Assembly: GCF_900094925.1 (NCBI RefSeq)
Contig: NZ_FMAY01000003.1
Coordinates: forward strand, 124,001 to 188,000
Source of the DNA: Kosakonia oryzendophytica
GTDB taxonomy: Bacteria > Pseudomonadota > Gammaproteobacteria > Enterobacterales > Enterobacteriaceae
DNA: 64,000 bases
Reading direction: 5' to 3'
Within the stretch, counting starts at the first letter, position 1. Each line of letters opens with the position of its first letter. The notes under the pieces were generated by a model. The model saw only the letters and a program-made list of their open reading frames with translations. It made no database searches and was not told where the DNA came from. Shown here piece by piece: positions 1 to 8,642 of this stretch. Position numbers and translations under genes: made by a program.

Positions 1-2
1 AA

Positions 3-20
3 ACCTTAAGAAATTAAGGT
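3..20. other. Small inverted repeat at window edge
   Basis: Seven-base arms ACCTTAA and TTAAGGT flank a GAAA loop. There is no T-run on either side, so it is not a convincing terminator. It may belong to the neighbouring gene outside the window. Confidence 0.3.
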
Positions 21-79
21 AACGTTTCTTATATCACGGTTATCTGTACTCTCGCCCTGGTTATGCCAATGACAGTGAC

Positions 80-103
80 AAAAAGGCCCGCTTTCGCGGG
101 CCT
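80..103 (-). terminator. Intrinsic terminator of the small heat-shock gene
   Basis: Perfect 8-bp stem AGGCCCGC/GCGGGCCT with a TTTC loop. On the minus strand it is followed by a T-rich stretch. It lies about 30 bp past the stop of the Hsp20 gene. Confidence 0.85.
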
Positions 104-132
104 CAGAGAGACATCACATTAACGTGAACGTA

Positions 133-600
133 TCAGGCATGATGTTCGATAACGTTATTGGCGTTTTCGATCGCAATTTTGCGCGGTTTTTCACTCTCCG
201 GAATGTCCTGATAAATAGAGAGCTGTAAAAGACCGCTTTCAAGTTTTGCATTGCTGACGCGGGCATGTTCCGGTAAGGAAAAACTCAAACGAAAGTCTGA
301 ACGACGGATGCCTTTGTATATCCAGCCTTGTTCATCCTGAGATTCGTTCTCAGCACGTTTACCCGAGATATTAAGGTTACCGCCGACGGTCTCGATTTCG
401 AGCTCATCTTCCTTCCAGCCCGGCACGCTGACATTTAACAGGTAGTTGTTTGCATCGACTTTTTTCAGATCATAGGCCGGTAACGATGCCACAGGGGAGT
501 CCCCGGTTAACTGGCTAAAGAGTCTGTCGATGCGGTTAAAACGGTCAGCAAAAGCAGAATCAGAAAAGCCTGGGAGTGCTGACAAGGTTCTGAGTGCCAT
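133..600 (-). CDS. Hsp20/IbpA-like small heat-shock protein
   Basis: A 155-residue alpha-crystallin family holdase that would bind unfolding proteins in the cytoplasm and pass them to DnaK/ClpB. The N-terminal part (FSDSAFADRFNRIDRLFSQL) resembles IbpA/IbpB, a beta-sandwich covers roughly residues 38-130, and the C-terminal tail carries an I-x-I anchor (IAI, residues 142-144) used in oligomer assembly. The start is set by AGGAGG at 608-613 with a 7-nt spacer. It is longer at the C terminus than IbpA and stands alone, not beside a second ibp gene, so I treat it as an accessory paralogue. A sigma-32-like promoter lies upstream and a strong terminator follows. Family assignment is firm; the exact relation to IbpA is inferred. 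Confidence 0.88.
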   Translation of the reverse strand: MALRTLSALPGFSDSAFADRFNRIDRLFSQLTGDSPVASLPAYDLKKVDANNYLLNVSVPGWKEDELEIETVGGNLNISGKRAENESQDEQGWIYKGIRRSDFRLSFSLPEHARVSNAKLESGLLQLSIYQDIPESEKPRKIAIENANNVIEHHA

Positions 601-1295
601 AAATTAACCTCCTGAATAATCGATTCAAAAGCTCAAGTTACAGGCAAGCGTTGCTTGTCCGCTGGTAGAGATAATGCCTGCCAACCGTTTTTCAAGGGGG
701 AAAAGGGAAAATTTTTCAACCTTGCGGGCCAGGACTCAGAAGCGGCAAGGATAAACCATCCGGCCAGGCAAACCGGCCGCTTTTATAGCCCGATGCTCAG
801 TTCGCCACACTGTCACCGTATTGAAAATTTAGCTTATGACCATAAGCCAGCTTGAAGTCGCTGCCAGCACTACTACCAGGATCATTAATTTTATGAATCG
901 GAATGCGGTAATTTGCGATTAGTCTGTTTTAGCGCCGTGAGCTATAACATGTACAACGGATATGACTTATGACAAGTACCAACTTATTTACTGGCGGTGG
1001 CGATGTCGCATCTGCCAGTTTTTATTTTTATCGCACACAGGTTCCCCCCAATACACCGGCTGAAGGCACTCCTTTTTGGTGTCGTCCCGTATGTCATTCA
1101 CTTGCCCTGTGACGGTTTCATTCGTTTTGTGAGAAGTGAAATGATTCCGATTGATTCACGGCCCAATTTGGTGATGGCATCCCCTGGTTTTATTTGTCTA
1201 TCTGAACGATATTAAATATTCACATCACAGAGATACTCGTGACAGAACATTTCTTGTTTGCCAGTGAACACCATCGTGTTTTTTGAGGAGAAGTT
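601..1295. other. Non-coding stretch between divergent Hsp20 and 82-aa gene
   Basis: About 700 bp with no convincing gene. The two short open frames here (655-855 and 997-1215, plus strand) lack ribosome-binding sites and family features. The left end holds the Hsp20 leader and promoter. The right end is AT-rich and contains the leader of the 82-residue gene. Confidence 0.6.
669..696 (-). promoter_or_regulatory. Sigma-32-like heat-shock promoter
   Basis: On the minus strand, CTTGAAA (690-696) is followed after 13 bp by CATTATCT (669-676). The -35 matches the RpoH consensus well; the -10 is only partial. Its position about 70 bp upstream of the Hsp20 start supports it. Confidence 0.5.
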
Positions 1296-1544
1296 ATGAA
1301 GCCAGTAGAAGACGTGATTAATGATCTGCAGTGTCGTGCTTTAGCGTATGAAATAATTTTTCAGTCTCTGTTCACTGAGCTGCCTCAATTTTTCAAAGAT
1401 AAAGCTATTGAGAACATCGAACTCAACTTCAAAGCATTTGAGTCTGGTACACAGTCTGAATCAGGGAAAGTAAAGCTTGAAGCAGCAAAAGCGGTTGCGT
1501 CCAGAATTATGGGAGTGAAGCTTAAATCGTCTTCTCAGGGTTGA
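1296..1544 (+). CDS. Small orphan protein, function unknown
   Basis: An 82-residue, soluble, mostly helical protein. TGAGGAG sits 5-6 nt before the ATG, so translation is likely. I do not recognise the family and see no membrane segment, signal peptide, metal ligands or DNA-binding motif. The layout (short N-terminal helix, central helix rich in Phe/Leu, Lys/Ala-rich C-terminal helix) resembles small regulatory or anti-adaptor proteins only in general character. It lies tail to tail with the argU tRNA, a position often used by integrating elements, and may be a remnant of one. No integrase is present. Confidence 0.55.
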   Translation: MKPVEDVINDLQCRALAYEIIFQSLFTELPQFFKDKAIENIELNFKAFESGTQSESGKVKLEAAKAVASRIMGVKLKSSSQG

Positions 1545-1583
1545 TGCAAAAACGGGCACTGGTGATGGCTGTTTACTGGGAAA

Positions 1584-1660
1584 TGGTACGCCCTACAGGG
1601 TTCGAACCTGTGACCTACGGCTTAGAAGGCCGTTGCTCTATCCAGCTGAGCTAAGGGCGC
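1584..1660 (-). tRNA. argU: tRNA-Arg (anticodon UCU)
   Basis: A 77-nt cloverleaf with encoded CCA. The acceptor stem begins GCGCCCT and ends AGGGCGT-ACCA, the anticodon loop is CTTCTAA (TCT), and the T-loop is GGTTCGAATCC. It reads the rare AGA/AGG codons. In E. coli this gene also adjoins folD and is the attachment site of prophage DLP12. No duplicated 3' end was found in this window, so there is no sign of an integrated element here. Confidence 0.97.
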
Positions 1661-1700
1661 ATTTCGTGGATGATGCTCCCTGCAAGGGGAAACGCCTGGA

Positions 1701-1728
1701 ATTATACGGTCAGCGCCTGGTGAGTCAA
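1701..1728 (-). promoter_or_regulatory. Sigma-70 promoter of argU
   Basis: TTGACT (1723-1728) and a perfect TATAAT (1701-1706) on the minus strand, separated by 16 bp. This places the transcript start about 30-35 nt before the mature tRNA 5' end. Confidence 0.8.
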
Positions 1729-1936
1729 TGACTTTTCCGCCGGTTGCTTGCTTAGTGAACGGCAGTGCACATTTTCACAACGTTTCCCGACCGCGAACCG
1801 CCCACTACGCCCCGCTCTCCCCCGTTTCGGGCGGAGGCGGGGAGGAAAACCACAAACGATAACTGACAGCACGCCGCGCTTCTGACAAAATAGCCACATC
1901 CCCCTTAGTTGAATGACAGATGGAATCCTCTCTCTG

Positions 1937-2803
1937 ATGGCAGCAAAGATTATTGATGGTAAAACGATTGCGCAGCAGGTGCGCTCTGAGGTTGCGGAAA
2001 AAGTTCGGGCGCGTCTGGCGGCCGGAAAACGTGCACCTGGCCTGGCTGTCATACTGGTTGGCAGCAATCCTGCATCGCAAATTTATGTCGGCAGCAAGCG
2101 CAAAGCCTGCGAGGAAGTGGGTTTCATCTCCCGCTCTTACGATCTCCCGGAAACCACCAGCGAAGCCGAATTGCTGGAGCTTATCGACAAACTGAATACC
2201 GATAGCACCATTGACGGTATTCTGGTTCAGCTGCCGCTGCCTGCGGGCATCGACAACGTGAAAGTGCTGGAGCGTATTGCGCCAGACAAAGATGTTGACG
2301 GTTTTCACCCTTATAACGTCGGTCGCCTGTGTCAGCGCGCGCCGCGCCTGCGTCCGTGCACACCGCGCGGTATCGTTACGCTGCTGGAGCGTTACAACAT
2401 CGATACCTATGGACTGAATGCGGTCGTGATTGGCGCCTCCAACATTGTCGGTCGCCCAATGAGCATGGAGCTGTTGCTGGCGGGTTGTACTACCACCGTT
2501 ACGCATCGTTTCACCCGCAACCTGCGCCACCATGTGGAAAACGCCGATCTGCTGATCGTCGCTGTGGGAAAACCGGGTTTTATTCCCGGTGAGTGGATCA
2601 AAGAAGGTGCGATCGTGATTGATGTCGGTATTAACCGTCTGGAAAACGGTAAAGTCGTCGGCGATGTGATTTATGAAGAAGCTGCTGCGCGCGCCTCATA
2701 TATCACCCCCGTTCCGGGTGGCGTCGGCCCGATGACCGTTGCCACCCTCATCCAGAACACGCTGCAAGCGTGTGAAGAATACCACGATGTAGAAGGCGCA
2801 TAA
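1937..2803 (+). CDS. folD: Bifunctional methylene-THF dehydrogenase/cyclohydrolase
   Basis: A 288-residue cytoplasmic enzyme that interconverts 5,10-methylene- and 10-formyl-tetrahydrofolate with NADP, feeding purine and fMet-tRNA synthesis. The Y50-V-G-S-K54-R-K motif holds the catalytic lysine. The GRPMSMELL segment and the C-terminal [14 protein letters not shown] segment belong to the nucleotide and folate sites. I start at the ATG giving MAAKIIDGK, the E. coli length; an in-frame ATG 24 bp earlier is possible but not family-like. ybcJ follows after 1 bp, so the two are probably co-transcribed. Confidence 0.97.
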   Translation: MAAKIIDGKTIAQQVRSEVAEKVRARLAAGKRAPGLAVILVGSNPASQIYVGSKRKACEEVGFISRSYDLPETTSEAELLELIDKLNTDSTIDGILVQLPLPAGIDNVKVLERIAPDKDVDGFHPYNVGRLCQRAPRLRPCTPRGIVTLLERYNIDTYGLNAVVIGASNIVGRPMSMELLLAGCTTTVTHRFTRNLRHHVENADLLIVAVGKPGFIPGEWIKEGAIVIDVGINRLENGKVVGDVIYEEAAARASYITPVPGGVGPMTVATLIQNTLQACEEYHDVEGA

Positions 2804-2804
2804 G

Positions 2805-3017
2805 ATGGCAACATTTTCCCTTGGTAAACACCCGCACGTTGAGCTGTGCGATCTGCTGAAACTGGAAGGCTGGAGCGAAAGCGGCGCACAGGCGAAAATC
2901 GCCATCGCCGACGGTCTGGTGAAAGTGGATGGCGCAGTCGAAACGCGCAAGCGCTGCAAAATCGTTGCCGGGCAGACGGTGAGTTTTGAAGGTCAGAGCA
3001 TCACCGTTACCGCGTAA
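2805..3017 (+). CDS. ybcJ: S4-domain RNA-binding protein YbcJ
   Basis: A 70-residue protein that is almost entirely one S4 fold: LCDLLKLEGWSESGAQAK, then the DGLVKVDGAVETRKRCKI turn that contacts RNA in this family. It has the E. coli length. It starts one base after the folD stop, which implies translational coupling. The specific RNA target is unknown; a role with ribosomal RNA is only suggested by the family. Confidence 0.93.
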   Translation: MATFSLGKHPHVELCDLLKLEGWSESGAQAKIAIADGLVKVDGAVETRKRCKIVAGQTVSFEGQSITVTA

Positions 3018-3019
3018 TC

Positions 3020-3110
3020 CGCTCTCCCCGTTCGGTGAGAGCGAAAACTGCCCCCTCTTCTTCTGAAGAAGAGATTGGGTGAGGGGAATGTGTTGTCATT
3101 CCCCCTCACC
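3020..3110. terminator. Cluster of three hairpins after folD-ybcJ
   Basis: Three successive inverted repeats. First CGCTCTC/GAGAGCG (3020-3043). Then CTCTTCTTC-T-GAAGAAGAG (3055-3073), with nearly no loop. Then GGTGAGGGGAATG with a one-base-bulged complement (3078-3110). No long T-run follows, so these may act as a transcript end-stabiliser as well as a terminator. Confidence 0.55.
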
Positions 3111-3207
3111 TATCACGGTTAATTATCGATCAACCTCAAAGAATCACGATCTCATTTGGCTGAATGTAAAAATTTAGTTGCGGCTGACGCCTGCTTCTCT
3201 CACGATA

Positions 3208-3236
3208 AGTAGAACGTTCTACTAAAACGTTCTACT
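3208..3236. promoter_or_regulatory. Tandem operator for the MalI-like repressor
   Basis: A perfect 16-bp palindrome AGTAGAACGTTCTACT (3208-3223) overlaps a second imperfect copy centred 13 bp downstream (3221-3236). The central AACGTT core matches operators of LacI/MalI-family proteins. It sits 45-70 bp before the PTS gene, and the repressor gene follows that gene. Confidence 0.75.
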
Positions 3237-3280
3237 TACAATAACAGCGCTAAAAGAGCGCACTTTCGGGGGAGATCAGC

Positions 3281-4780
3281 ATGAGTCTGATATCAGGTTT
3301 TGTTAAATCGTTGTCTAAATTGTCGATGATCGGCCGCGCCTTAATGCTGCCTATCTCGCTGCTACCCGCTGCTGGCCTGTTACTGGCTTTCGGCGACAAA
3401 TTCCACCTGCCGCTGATGATGAACGCTGGCGGGGTAATTTTTGACAATCTGCCGATGCTTTTTGCTATCGGCTCTGCTGTTGGGCTGGCATCGGAATCCG
3501 GCATTGCGGCACTGTCGGCGGCGGTGTCCGTGTTTGTCACCAATATCACTATCGGCACAATGCTAAGCATCACGCCGGAAATGGCCTCGCAGGGCGGAAA
3601 ATACGCAATGGTGGTCGGCATTCCGACGTTGCAAATGGGCGTCTTCGGCGGGCTAATCTGCGGTATCCTGGCCGCCTGGTGCTATAACCGCTTCCACACC
3701 ATGCAGTTGCCGGAGTTCCTCGGGTTCTTCTCCGGTAAGCGCTTTGTTGCCATCGCCACCGCTTTCCTGTCGTTTATCCTTGGCCTGCTGCTGCCCTATG
3801 TCTGGCAACATATCCAGGCGGGCATCGATGCACTGTCGATTATCGTCAATGGCGATAACCAGGCCGCCTCAACCTTTATCTTCGGGCTCGTCGAACGCGC
3901 GCTGATCCCGCTCGGTCTGCACCATATCTGGTATCCGTCATTCTGGTATTCGTTTGGCGATTACACCACCCAGGCAGGCCAGGTTATCCACGGCGACCAG
4001 ACTATCTGGTTCAAAATGTTGGAAGAAGGCACCAAAACCTTTAGCAGCGACACTTACCAGAATGCCGGTAAATTTATGCAGGGCGAGTTTCCGCTGATGC
4101 TGTTCGCACTGCCTGCGGCTTGCCTGGCGATGTACCACGAAGCGCATACCCGCAATAAGAAAATTGCTTTCGGGATCCTGTTCTCTGCGGCGTTAACCTG
4201 CTTCCTGACGGGGATCACCGAGCCTGTCGAATTTACCTTTATCTTCGTGGCACCGATCCTCTACGTCTTTAACGCCATCATGGCTGGCCTGGCGTACATG
4301 ACCATGTATTTGCTGCATGCGCATATCGCCAAATCGTTCTCCGCCGGGTTTATCGACTATCTCTCGTTCGGTATTCTGCCGTCGTTTAACGGTTACCAGA
4401 CCCACTTTTTGAATGCGGTCATCGTCGGCATTCCGATGGCGCTGATTTACTACTTCACCTTCCGCTTCGTGATCCGCCGTTTTGATGTAAAAACACCAGG
4501 ACGAACCGACGTCACAGCCACTGCGGATGACAAAACGGATAGCGAACTGGCCACCGAAATCATCAGCATGCTGGGCGGCGCAGAGAACATCGACTCTGTC
4601 GGATCCTGCATCACTCGTCTGCGCCTGGAAGTGGCGAAGAGTGACAAGGTGGATAAAGACGGTCTGAACGGACTGGGGGCGCGCGGCGTGGTGTTCGTGG
4701 GTGAGAGCGGTATTCAGGTTATTTTCGGCGCGAGGGCACAATTTATCGCCCAGACCATGTCCACAATGATCGGCAAATAA
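3281..4780 (+). CDS. PTS glucose/maltose-family EIICB permease
   Basis: A 499-residue inner-membrane sugar permease of the PtsG/NagE/MalX family. The EIIC domain (about 1-400) has many hydrophobic segments and the GITEP signature at 311-315, where the Glu contacts the sugar. The EIIB domain (about 425-499) carries the phospho-accepting Cys443 in SCITRLRL. There is no EIIA domain, so phosphate must come from a separate EIIA such as Crr. The SD-like GGGGGAGA lies just before the ATG. With the adjacent MalI-type repressor it parallels malX-malI, but no malY-like gene is present. The sugar cannot be read from the sequence. Confidence 0.9.
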   Translation: MSLISGFVKSLSKLSMIGRALMLPISLLPAAGLLLAFGDKFHLPLMMNAGGVIFDNLPMLFAIGSAVGLASESGIAALSAAVSVFVTNITIGTMLSITPEMASQGGKYAMVVGIPTLQMGVFGGLICGILAAWCYNRFHTMQLPEFLGFFSGKRFVAIATAFLSFILGLLLPYVWQHIQAGIDALSIIVNGDNQAASTFIFGLVERALIPLGLHHIWYPSFWYSFGDYTTQAGQVIHGDQTIWFKMLEEGTKTFSSDTYQNAGKFMQGEFPLMLFALPAACLAMYHEAHTRNKKIAFGILFSAALTCFLTGITEPVEFTFIFVAPILYVFNAIMAGLAYMTMYLLHAHIAKSFSAGFIDYLSFGILPSFNGYQTHFLNAVIVGIPMALIYYFTFRFVIRRFDVKTPGRTDVTATADDKTDSELATEIISMLGGAENIDSVGSCITRLRLEVAKSDKVDKDGLNGLGARGVVFVGESGIQVIFGARAQFIAQTMSTMIGK

Positions 4781-4790
4781 TAAGATAACG

Positions 4791-4837
4791 GCCTGATGCG
4801 TCTCCTGGTATTGCCGGGAGACGTTGTAGTATCAGGC
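4791..4837. repeat. REP-like palindromic element
   Basis: Outer arms GCCTGAT/ATCAGGC and inner arms CGTCTCC/GGAGACG give a two-part stem typical of enterobacterial REP (PU) units. It lies between the PTS gene and the repressor and may limit read-through or protect the PTS mRNA 3' end. Confidence 0.65.
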
Positions 4838-4866
4838 TGATTATCGTGAAATTTCAGGGAGCGGTT

Positions 4867-5883
4867 TTGAAGAAAGTCAGCATCATTGATGTCGCAAAAC
4901 AGGCCGGCGTATCGGTCTCAACCGTTTCGCTGGTGCTACGCCAGAAAGGGAAAATCTCAAATGCGACCATCGATAAAGTCCATGCGGCTATCGATGCGCT
5001 CGGTTATGTTCACAATGTTGCCGCCGCCAATCTGCGCGCCAACACCTCTAATCTTATCGGGCTGATCCTGCGCGATTTCAGCGACAGCTTCTCCATCAAA
5101 GTGATGGCCAGCATCGTTCAGGAGCTGGAAAAACAGGGCTATATGGTCTTCCTGGGACAACCCTTGAATGACGGCGAACACCTGGAACGTTGCCTGCTCT
5201 CTTTCAAACAACAAGGTGTCGCGGGAGTGATTTATCTCGCTTCCGATACGCGAAGCGCCACCCTGCCTGCACAAATCCGTGAATGCCCGCTCCCGTTGGT
5301 CGTGGTGTCCCAATCCCTGCTCGATGAGCCGTGTGATCTGGTGATGCGTGATAACCGCCAGGCCGCCAGTCTCGCCACGCGTTATCTGATTGAGCGTGGC
5401 CACCGTAATATCGCCTATATCGGTGGTATCGAAGGCGACCTGATCCGCCAGCAGCGCTTATCAGGGTTTCGTAGTGCTATGGCACAATACGGGTTGGTCC
5501 TGCGTGAAGAGTCCACCCCGGCCTGCAGCGATGACACCCGAGCGGCGGGTTATGCTGTCCGGGAATTACTGGAAAAAAACAGCACGATTACGGCCCTGCT
5601 TTGTCACTCCCCGGACGCGATGATCGGCTCTATTTCCGGTATTCACCAGACCGGTCATACGGTCGGTAAAGATGTGTTCCTGTCGCAGCAAGTGGCGCTG
5701 ATCGGCTTTGAAGATATGCTGCATGTGAACCTCACCTCACCGTCGTTTACCTATGTTTCTTCAGCCAGCGAGGAAACCGGGCGTCAGGCGGCAGGGCTTA
5801 TCATGCGCAAGCTGAAAGAGCCGACACTGCAAACGCAACGAATTACGCTCTCTGGTCAGTTAATTGCCCGGGAATCGGCATAA
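4867..5883 (+). CDS. LacI-family repressor, MalI-like
   Basis: A 338-residue regulator. An N-terminal helix-turn-helix (IIDVAKQAGVSVSTVSLVL) is followed by the LacI hinge and a periplasmic-binding-protein-like effector domain. The hinge and first strand (AANLRANTSNLIGLILRD) are closest to MalI. I choose TTG at 4867 because AGGGAG lies 7 nt upstream, whereas the in-frame GTG at 4846 lacks a ribosome-binding site. It follows the PTS gene and probably acts on the tandem AACGTT palindromes at 3208-3236. The inducer is unknown. Confidence 0.87.
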   Translation: MKKVSIIDVAKQAGVSVSTVSLVLRQKGKISNATIDKVHAAIDALGYVHNVAAANLRANTSNLIGLILRDFSDSFSIKVMASIVQELEKQGYMVFLGQPLNDGEHLERCLLSFKQQGVAGVIYLASDTRSATLPAQIRECPLPLVVVSQSLLDEPCDLVMRDNRQAASLATRYLIERGHRNIAYIGGIEGDLIRQQRLSGFRSAMAQYGLVLREESTPACSDDTRAAGYAVRELLEKNSTITALLCHSPDAMIGSISGIHQTGHTVGKDVFLSQQVALIGFEDMLHVNLTSPSFTYVSSASEETGRQAAGLIMRKLKEPTLQTQRITLSGQLIARESA

Positions 5884-5993
5884 AAAGCGTGAAAACGCGG
5901 GCACCGTTATAACGGCAGAAGATTCAGATAACACCGCACTCATTTTGCCTGCCGACAGCGCTATAATTCCCTTTTTGCTCAGAGACATACCCC

Positions 5994-6515
5994 ATGCCAA
6001 CGATTGTTACCCATGCTGCTGTTCCCCTTTGCCTTGGATTAGGCCTCGGCAGCAAAGTTATTCCACGCGGTTTATTACTGGCGGGTATCGGCCTGGCCAT
6101 GCTACCGGACGCCGACGTACTGGCGTTTAAATTCGGTATTGCCTACGGCAATGTGTTCGGTCATCGCGGGTTTACGCACTCCTTGCTGTTTGCTTTCGTG
6201 GTGCCGCTACTGGTGACCTGGCTGGGGCGAAAATGGTTTAAAGCCAGTCTGTTGCGTTGTTGGGCATTTCTGACGGTGTCGCTGCTGTCGCACAGTTTGC
6301 TGGATGCTATCACCACCGGGGGTAAAGGCGTTGGCTGGTTATGGCCGTGGTCAGACGAACGGTTTTTTGCCCCGTGGCAGGTGATTAAAGTGGCACCTTT
6401 CGCGCTATCACGCTACAACACGCCATACGGGCATCAGGTGATTATCTCTGAACTGCTGTGGGTATGGCTGCCGGGAGCGGTGGTGATGGGATTATTGTGG
6501 TGGCGCAGGCGTTAA
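5994..6515 (+). CDS. ybcI: Membrane-bound metal-dependent hydrolase family protein YbcI
   Basis: A 173-residue inner-membrane protein of the YdjM/YbcI family (DUF457). Several hydrophobic segments carry conserved polar clusters: DADV near residue 40, GHRGFTHS near 58-65 and SHSLLDAITTGG near 100. These His/Asp groups resemble a metal site, but the reaction is not established. In E. coli it lies directly between cysS and ybcJ; here the PTS/repressor pair separates it from ybcJ. Confidence 0.92.
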   Translation: MPTIVTHAAVPLCLGLGLGSKVIPRGLLLAGIGLAMLPDADVLAFKFGIAYGNVFGHRGFTHSLLFAFVVPLLVTWLGRKWFKASLLRCWAFLTVSLLSHSLLDAITTGGKGVGWLWPWSDERFFAPWQVIKVAPFALSRYNTPYGHQVIISELLWVWLPGAVVMGLLWWRRR

Positions 6516-6539
6516 CCGCCCGGCATGTAGTCGTTCACA

Positions 6540-6570
6540 GGCCGGATAAGACGCTAACGATTATCCGGCC
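6540..6570. terminator. Bidirectional terminator between ybcI and cysS
   Basis: Perfect 10-bp arms GGCCGGATAA/TTATCCGGCC with an 11-nt loop sit between two convergent genes. The arms also resemble a REP unit. A T-rich stretch follows on the plus strand. Confidence 0.75.
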
Positions 6571-6585
6571 TGTTTATTCTCACTG

Positions 6586-7971
6586 TTACTTACGGCGCCA
6601 GGTGGTCCCTTGCGGGCCATCTTCCAGCACGATACCCATCTCATTCAGACGATCGCGCGCCGCATCCGCCGCCGCCCAGTCTTTCGCTTTACGCGCATCC
6701 AGACGTTGCTGAATCAACTGCTCGATTTCCGCAACTTCGCCATCATCCGCCTGTGCACCGCTTTGCAGGAACAGATCCGGATCCTGCTCCAGCAAGCCCA
6801 GCACGCCGGATAATTTACGCAGATGCGCTGCCAGTGCGTTTGCCGCATGAGCATCTTCCGTTTTCAGGCGGTTAACGTCACGCGCCATATCAAACAGCAC
6901 AGAGTAGGCTTCCGGCGTATTAAAGTCATCGTTCATCGCTTCGATAAAACGGGCTTCAAACGCCTCGCCGCCTTCCGCCGCGACCGAGGTATCCGTCCCA
7001 CGCAGCGCGGTGTACAGACGCTCCAGCGCAGAACGTGCTTGCTTAAGATTCTCTTCGCTGTAGTTAAGCTGGCTACGGTAGTGACCCGACATCAGGAAGT
7101 AACGGATGGTTTCCGCATCGTAGTACTTCAGCACATCGCGCACGGTAAAGAAGTTACCCAGCGATTTCGACATCTTCTCACGGTCAACCATCACCATGCC
7201 GGAGTGCATCCAGTAATTGACGTATTCGCCATCGTGGGCGCAGGTCGACTGGGCAATTTCGTTTTCATGGTGCGGGAACATCAGGTCAGAACCGCCGCCG
7301 TGAATGTCAAAGTGCGAGCCCAATTGTTTGCAGTTCATCGCTGAACACTCAATATGCCAGCCCGGACGCCCTTCGCCCCACGGTGACGGCCAGCTCGGCT
7401 CACCCGGCTTGGACATTTTCCACAGCACGAAATCCATTGGGTTGCGCTTCACTTCTGCCACTTCAACGCGCGCGCCGGCCTGCAGTTGATCCAGATCCTG
7501 ACGGGAAAGCTGACCATAGGTCGGATCGGTCGGCACGGAGAACATCACATCACCGTTATCCGCGACATACGCGTGGCCGCGCTCAAGCAGACGCTCAGTA
7601 ATCTCAATAATTTCGTGGATATGGTGCGTCGCGCGGGGTTCGTTATCCGGACGCAGAATATTCAGCGCGTCAAAATCTTTATGCATCTCGACAATCATGC
7701 GATCGACCAACGCCACAAAGCTTTCGCCGTTTTCATTAGCACGCTTAATGATTTTGTCATCAATGTCAGTGATATTGCGCACGTACTTCAGCTTATAGCC
7801 CAGAAAACGCAAATAGCGGGCGACCACGTCAAACGCAACAAACGTACGGCCATGCCCGATATGACAGAGATCGTAAACAGTAATACCACACACGTACATG
7901 CCGACTTCCCCGGCATGAATAGGTTTGAATTCCTCTTTTTGGCGCGTCAGTGTATTAAAGATTTTTAACAT
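6586..7971 (-). CDS. cysS: Cysteinyl-tRNA synthetase
   Basis: A 461-residue class I synthetase that charges tRNA-Cys. It has the zinc-binding C28, the HIGH signature at 37-40, the [10 protein letters not shown] and HHENEIAQS segments that complete the zinc site, and KMSKS near 266-270. I start at [10 protein letters not shown], the family start; the in-frame ATG 12 bp earlier adds MESS. It stands alone, divergent from ppiB. Confidence 0.97.
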   Translation of the reverse strand: MLKIFNTLTRQKEEFKPIHAGEVGMYVCGITVYDLCHIGHGRTFVAFDVVARYLRFLGYKLKYVRNITDIDDKIIKRANENGESFVALVDRMIVEMHKDFDALNILRPDNEPRATHHIHEIIEITERLLERGHAYVADNGDVMFSVPTDPTYGQLSRQDLDQLQAGARVEVAEVKRNPMDFVLWKMSKPGEPSWPSPWGEGRPGWHIECSAMNCKQLGSHFDIHGGGSDLMFPHHENEIAQSTCAHDGEYVNYWMHSGMVMVDREKMSKSLGNFFTVRDVLKYYDAETIRYFLMSGHYRSQLNYSEENLKQARSALERLYTALRGTDTSVAAEGGEAFEARFIEAMNDDFNTPEAYSVLFDMARDVNRLKTEDAHAANALAAHLRKLSGVLGLLEQDPDLFLQSGAQADDGEVAEIEQLIQQRLDARKAKDWAAADAARDRLNEMGIVLEDGPQGTTWRRK

Positions 7972-8144
7972 CGAAGATTCCATGTAGACGTGTGTGGAGC
8001 GAAAGCTGCATATATTACCTGTAATTCAAACCCGAAGCAGCACACTTTGCAAGGTGATCCAACCTGCCGGTTATGCTATAACAAGCGACTATCTCTGGCC
8101 CATTGCCGGGTCTACGCACCACACTATCAGAACAGGATGCAATA

Positions 8145-8639
8145 ATGGTTACTTTCCACACTAATCACGGCGACATCGTAATCAAAACGTTTGACGACAA
8201 AGCGCCTGAAACGGTTAAAAACTTCCTGGACTACTGCCGTGAAGGTTTCTACAACAACACGATTTTCCACCGTGTTATTAATGGCTTTATGATCCAGGGT
8301 GGCGGTTTTGAACCGGGCATGCATCAGAAAGCCACAAAAGACACCATTAAAAACGAAGCCAACAATGGCCTGAAAAACACCCGCGGTACGCTGGCAATGG
8401 CGCGTACTCAGGCACCGCACTCCGCCACCGCGCAGTTCTTCATCAACGTGGTCGACAACGACTTCCTGAACTTCAGCGGCGAAAGCCTGCAAGGTTGGGG
8501 CTACTGCGTGTTTGCTGAAGTGGTTGAAGGCATGGACGTTGTAGACAAAATCAAAGCGGTCGCTACCGGTCGCAGCGGTATGCACCAGGACGTACCAAAA
8601 GAAGACGTGCTCATTGAAAGCGTGACCGTTAGCGAGTAA
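8145..8639 (+). CDS. ppiB: Peptidyl-prolyl cis-trans isomerase B (cyclophilin)
   Basis: A 164-residue cytoplasmic cyclophilin that accelerates proline isomerisation during folding. The catalytic region [13 protein letters not shown] and the later [13 protein letters not shown] are intact. There is no signal peptide, which separates it from periplasmic PpiA. I start at [10 protein letters not shown]. lpxH follows after 3 bp, so they are likely one transcript. Confidence 0.97.
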   Translation: MVTFHTNHGDIVIKTFDDKAPETVKNFLDYCREGFYNNTIFHRVINGFMIQGGGFEPGMHQKATKDTIKNEANNGLKNTRGTLAMARTQAPHSATAQFFINVVDNDFLNFSGESLQGWGYCVFAEVVEGMDVVDKIKAVATGRSGMHQDVPKEDVLIESVTVSE

Positions 8640-8642
8640 TTC

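Noticed and set aside
655..1215. Two short plus-strand open frames (66 and 72 codons) in the first intergenic region
   Set aside because: No ribosome-binding site, no recognisable family and atypical composition; one overlaps the Hsp20 promoter.
1584..1660. argU as a currently occupied attachment site
   Set aside because: No duplicate of the tRNA 3' end and no integrase were found in the window.
1805..2533. 242-codon minus-strand open frame opposite folD
   Set aside because: Shadow of folD; no start signal.
4846..4866. GTG at 4846 as start of the MalI-like repressor
   Set aside because: No SD in front of it; the TTG at 4867 has AGGGAG at 7 nt and gives the family N terminus.
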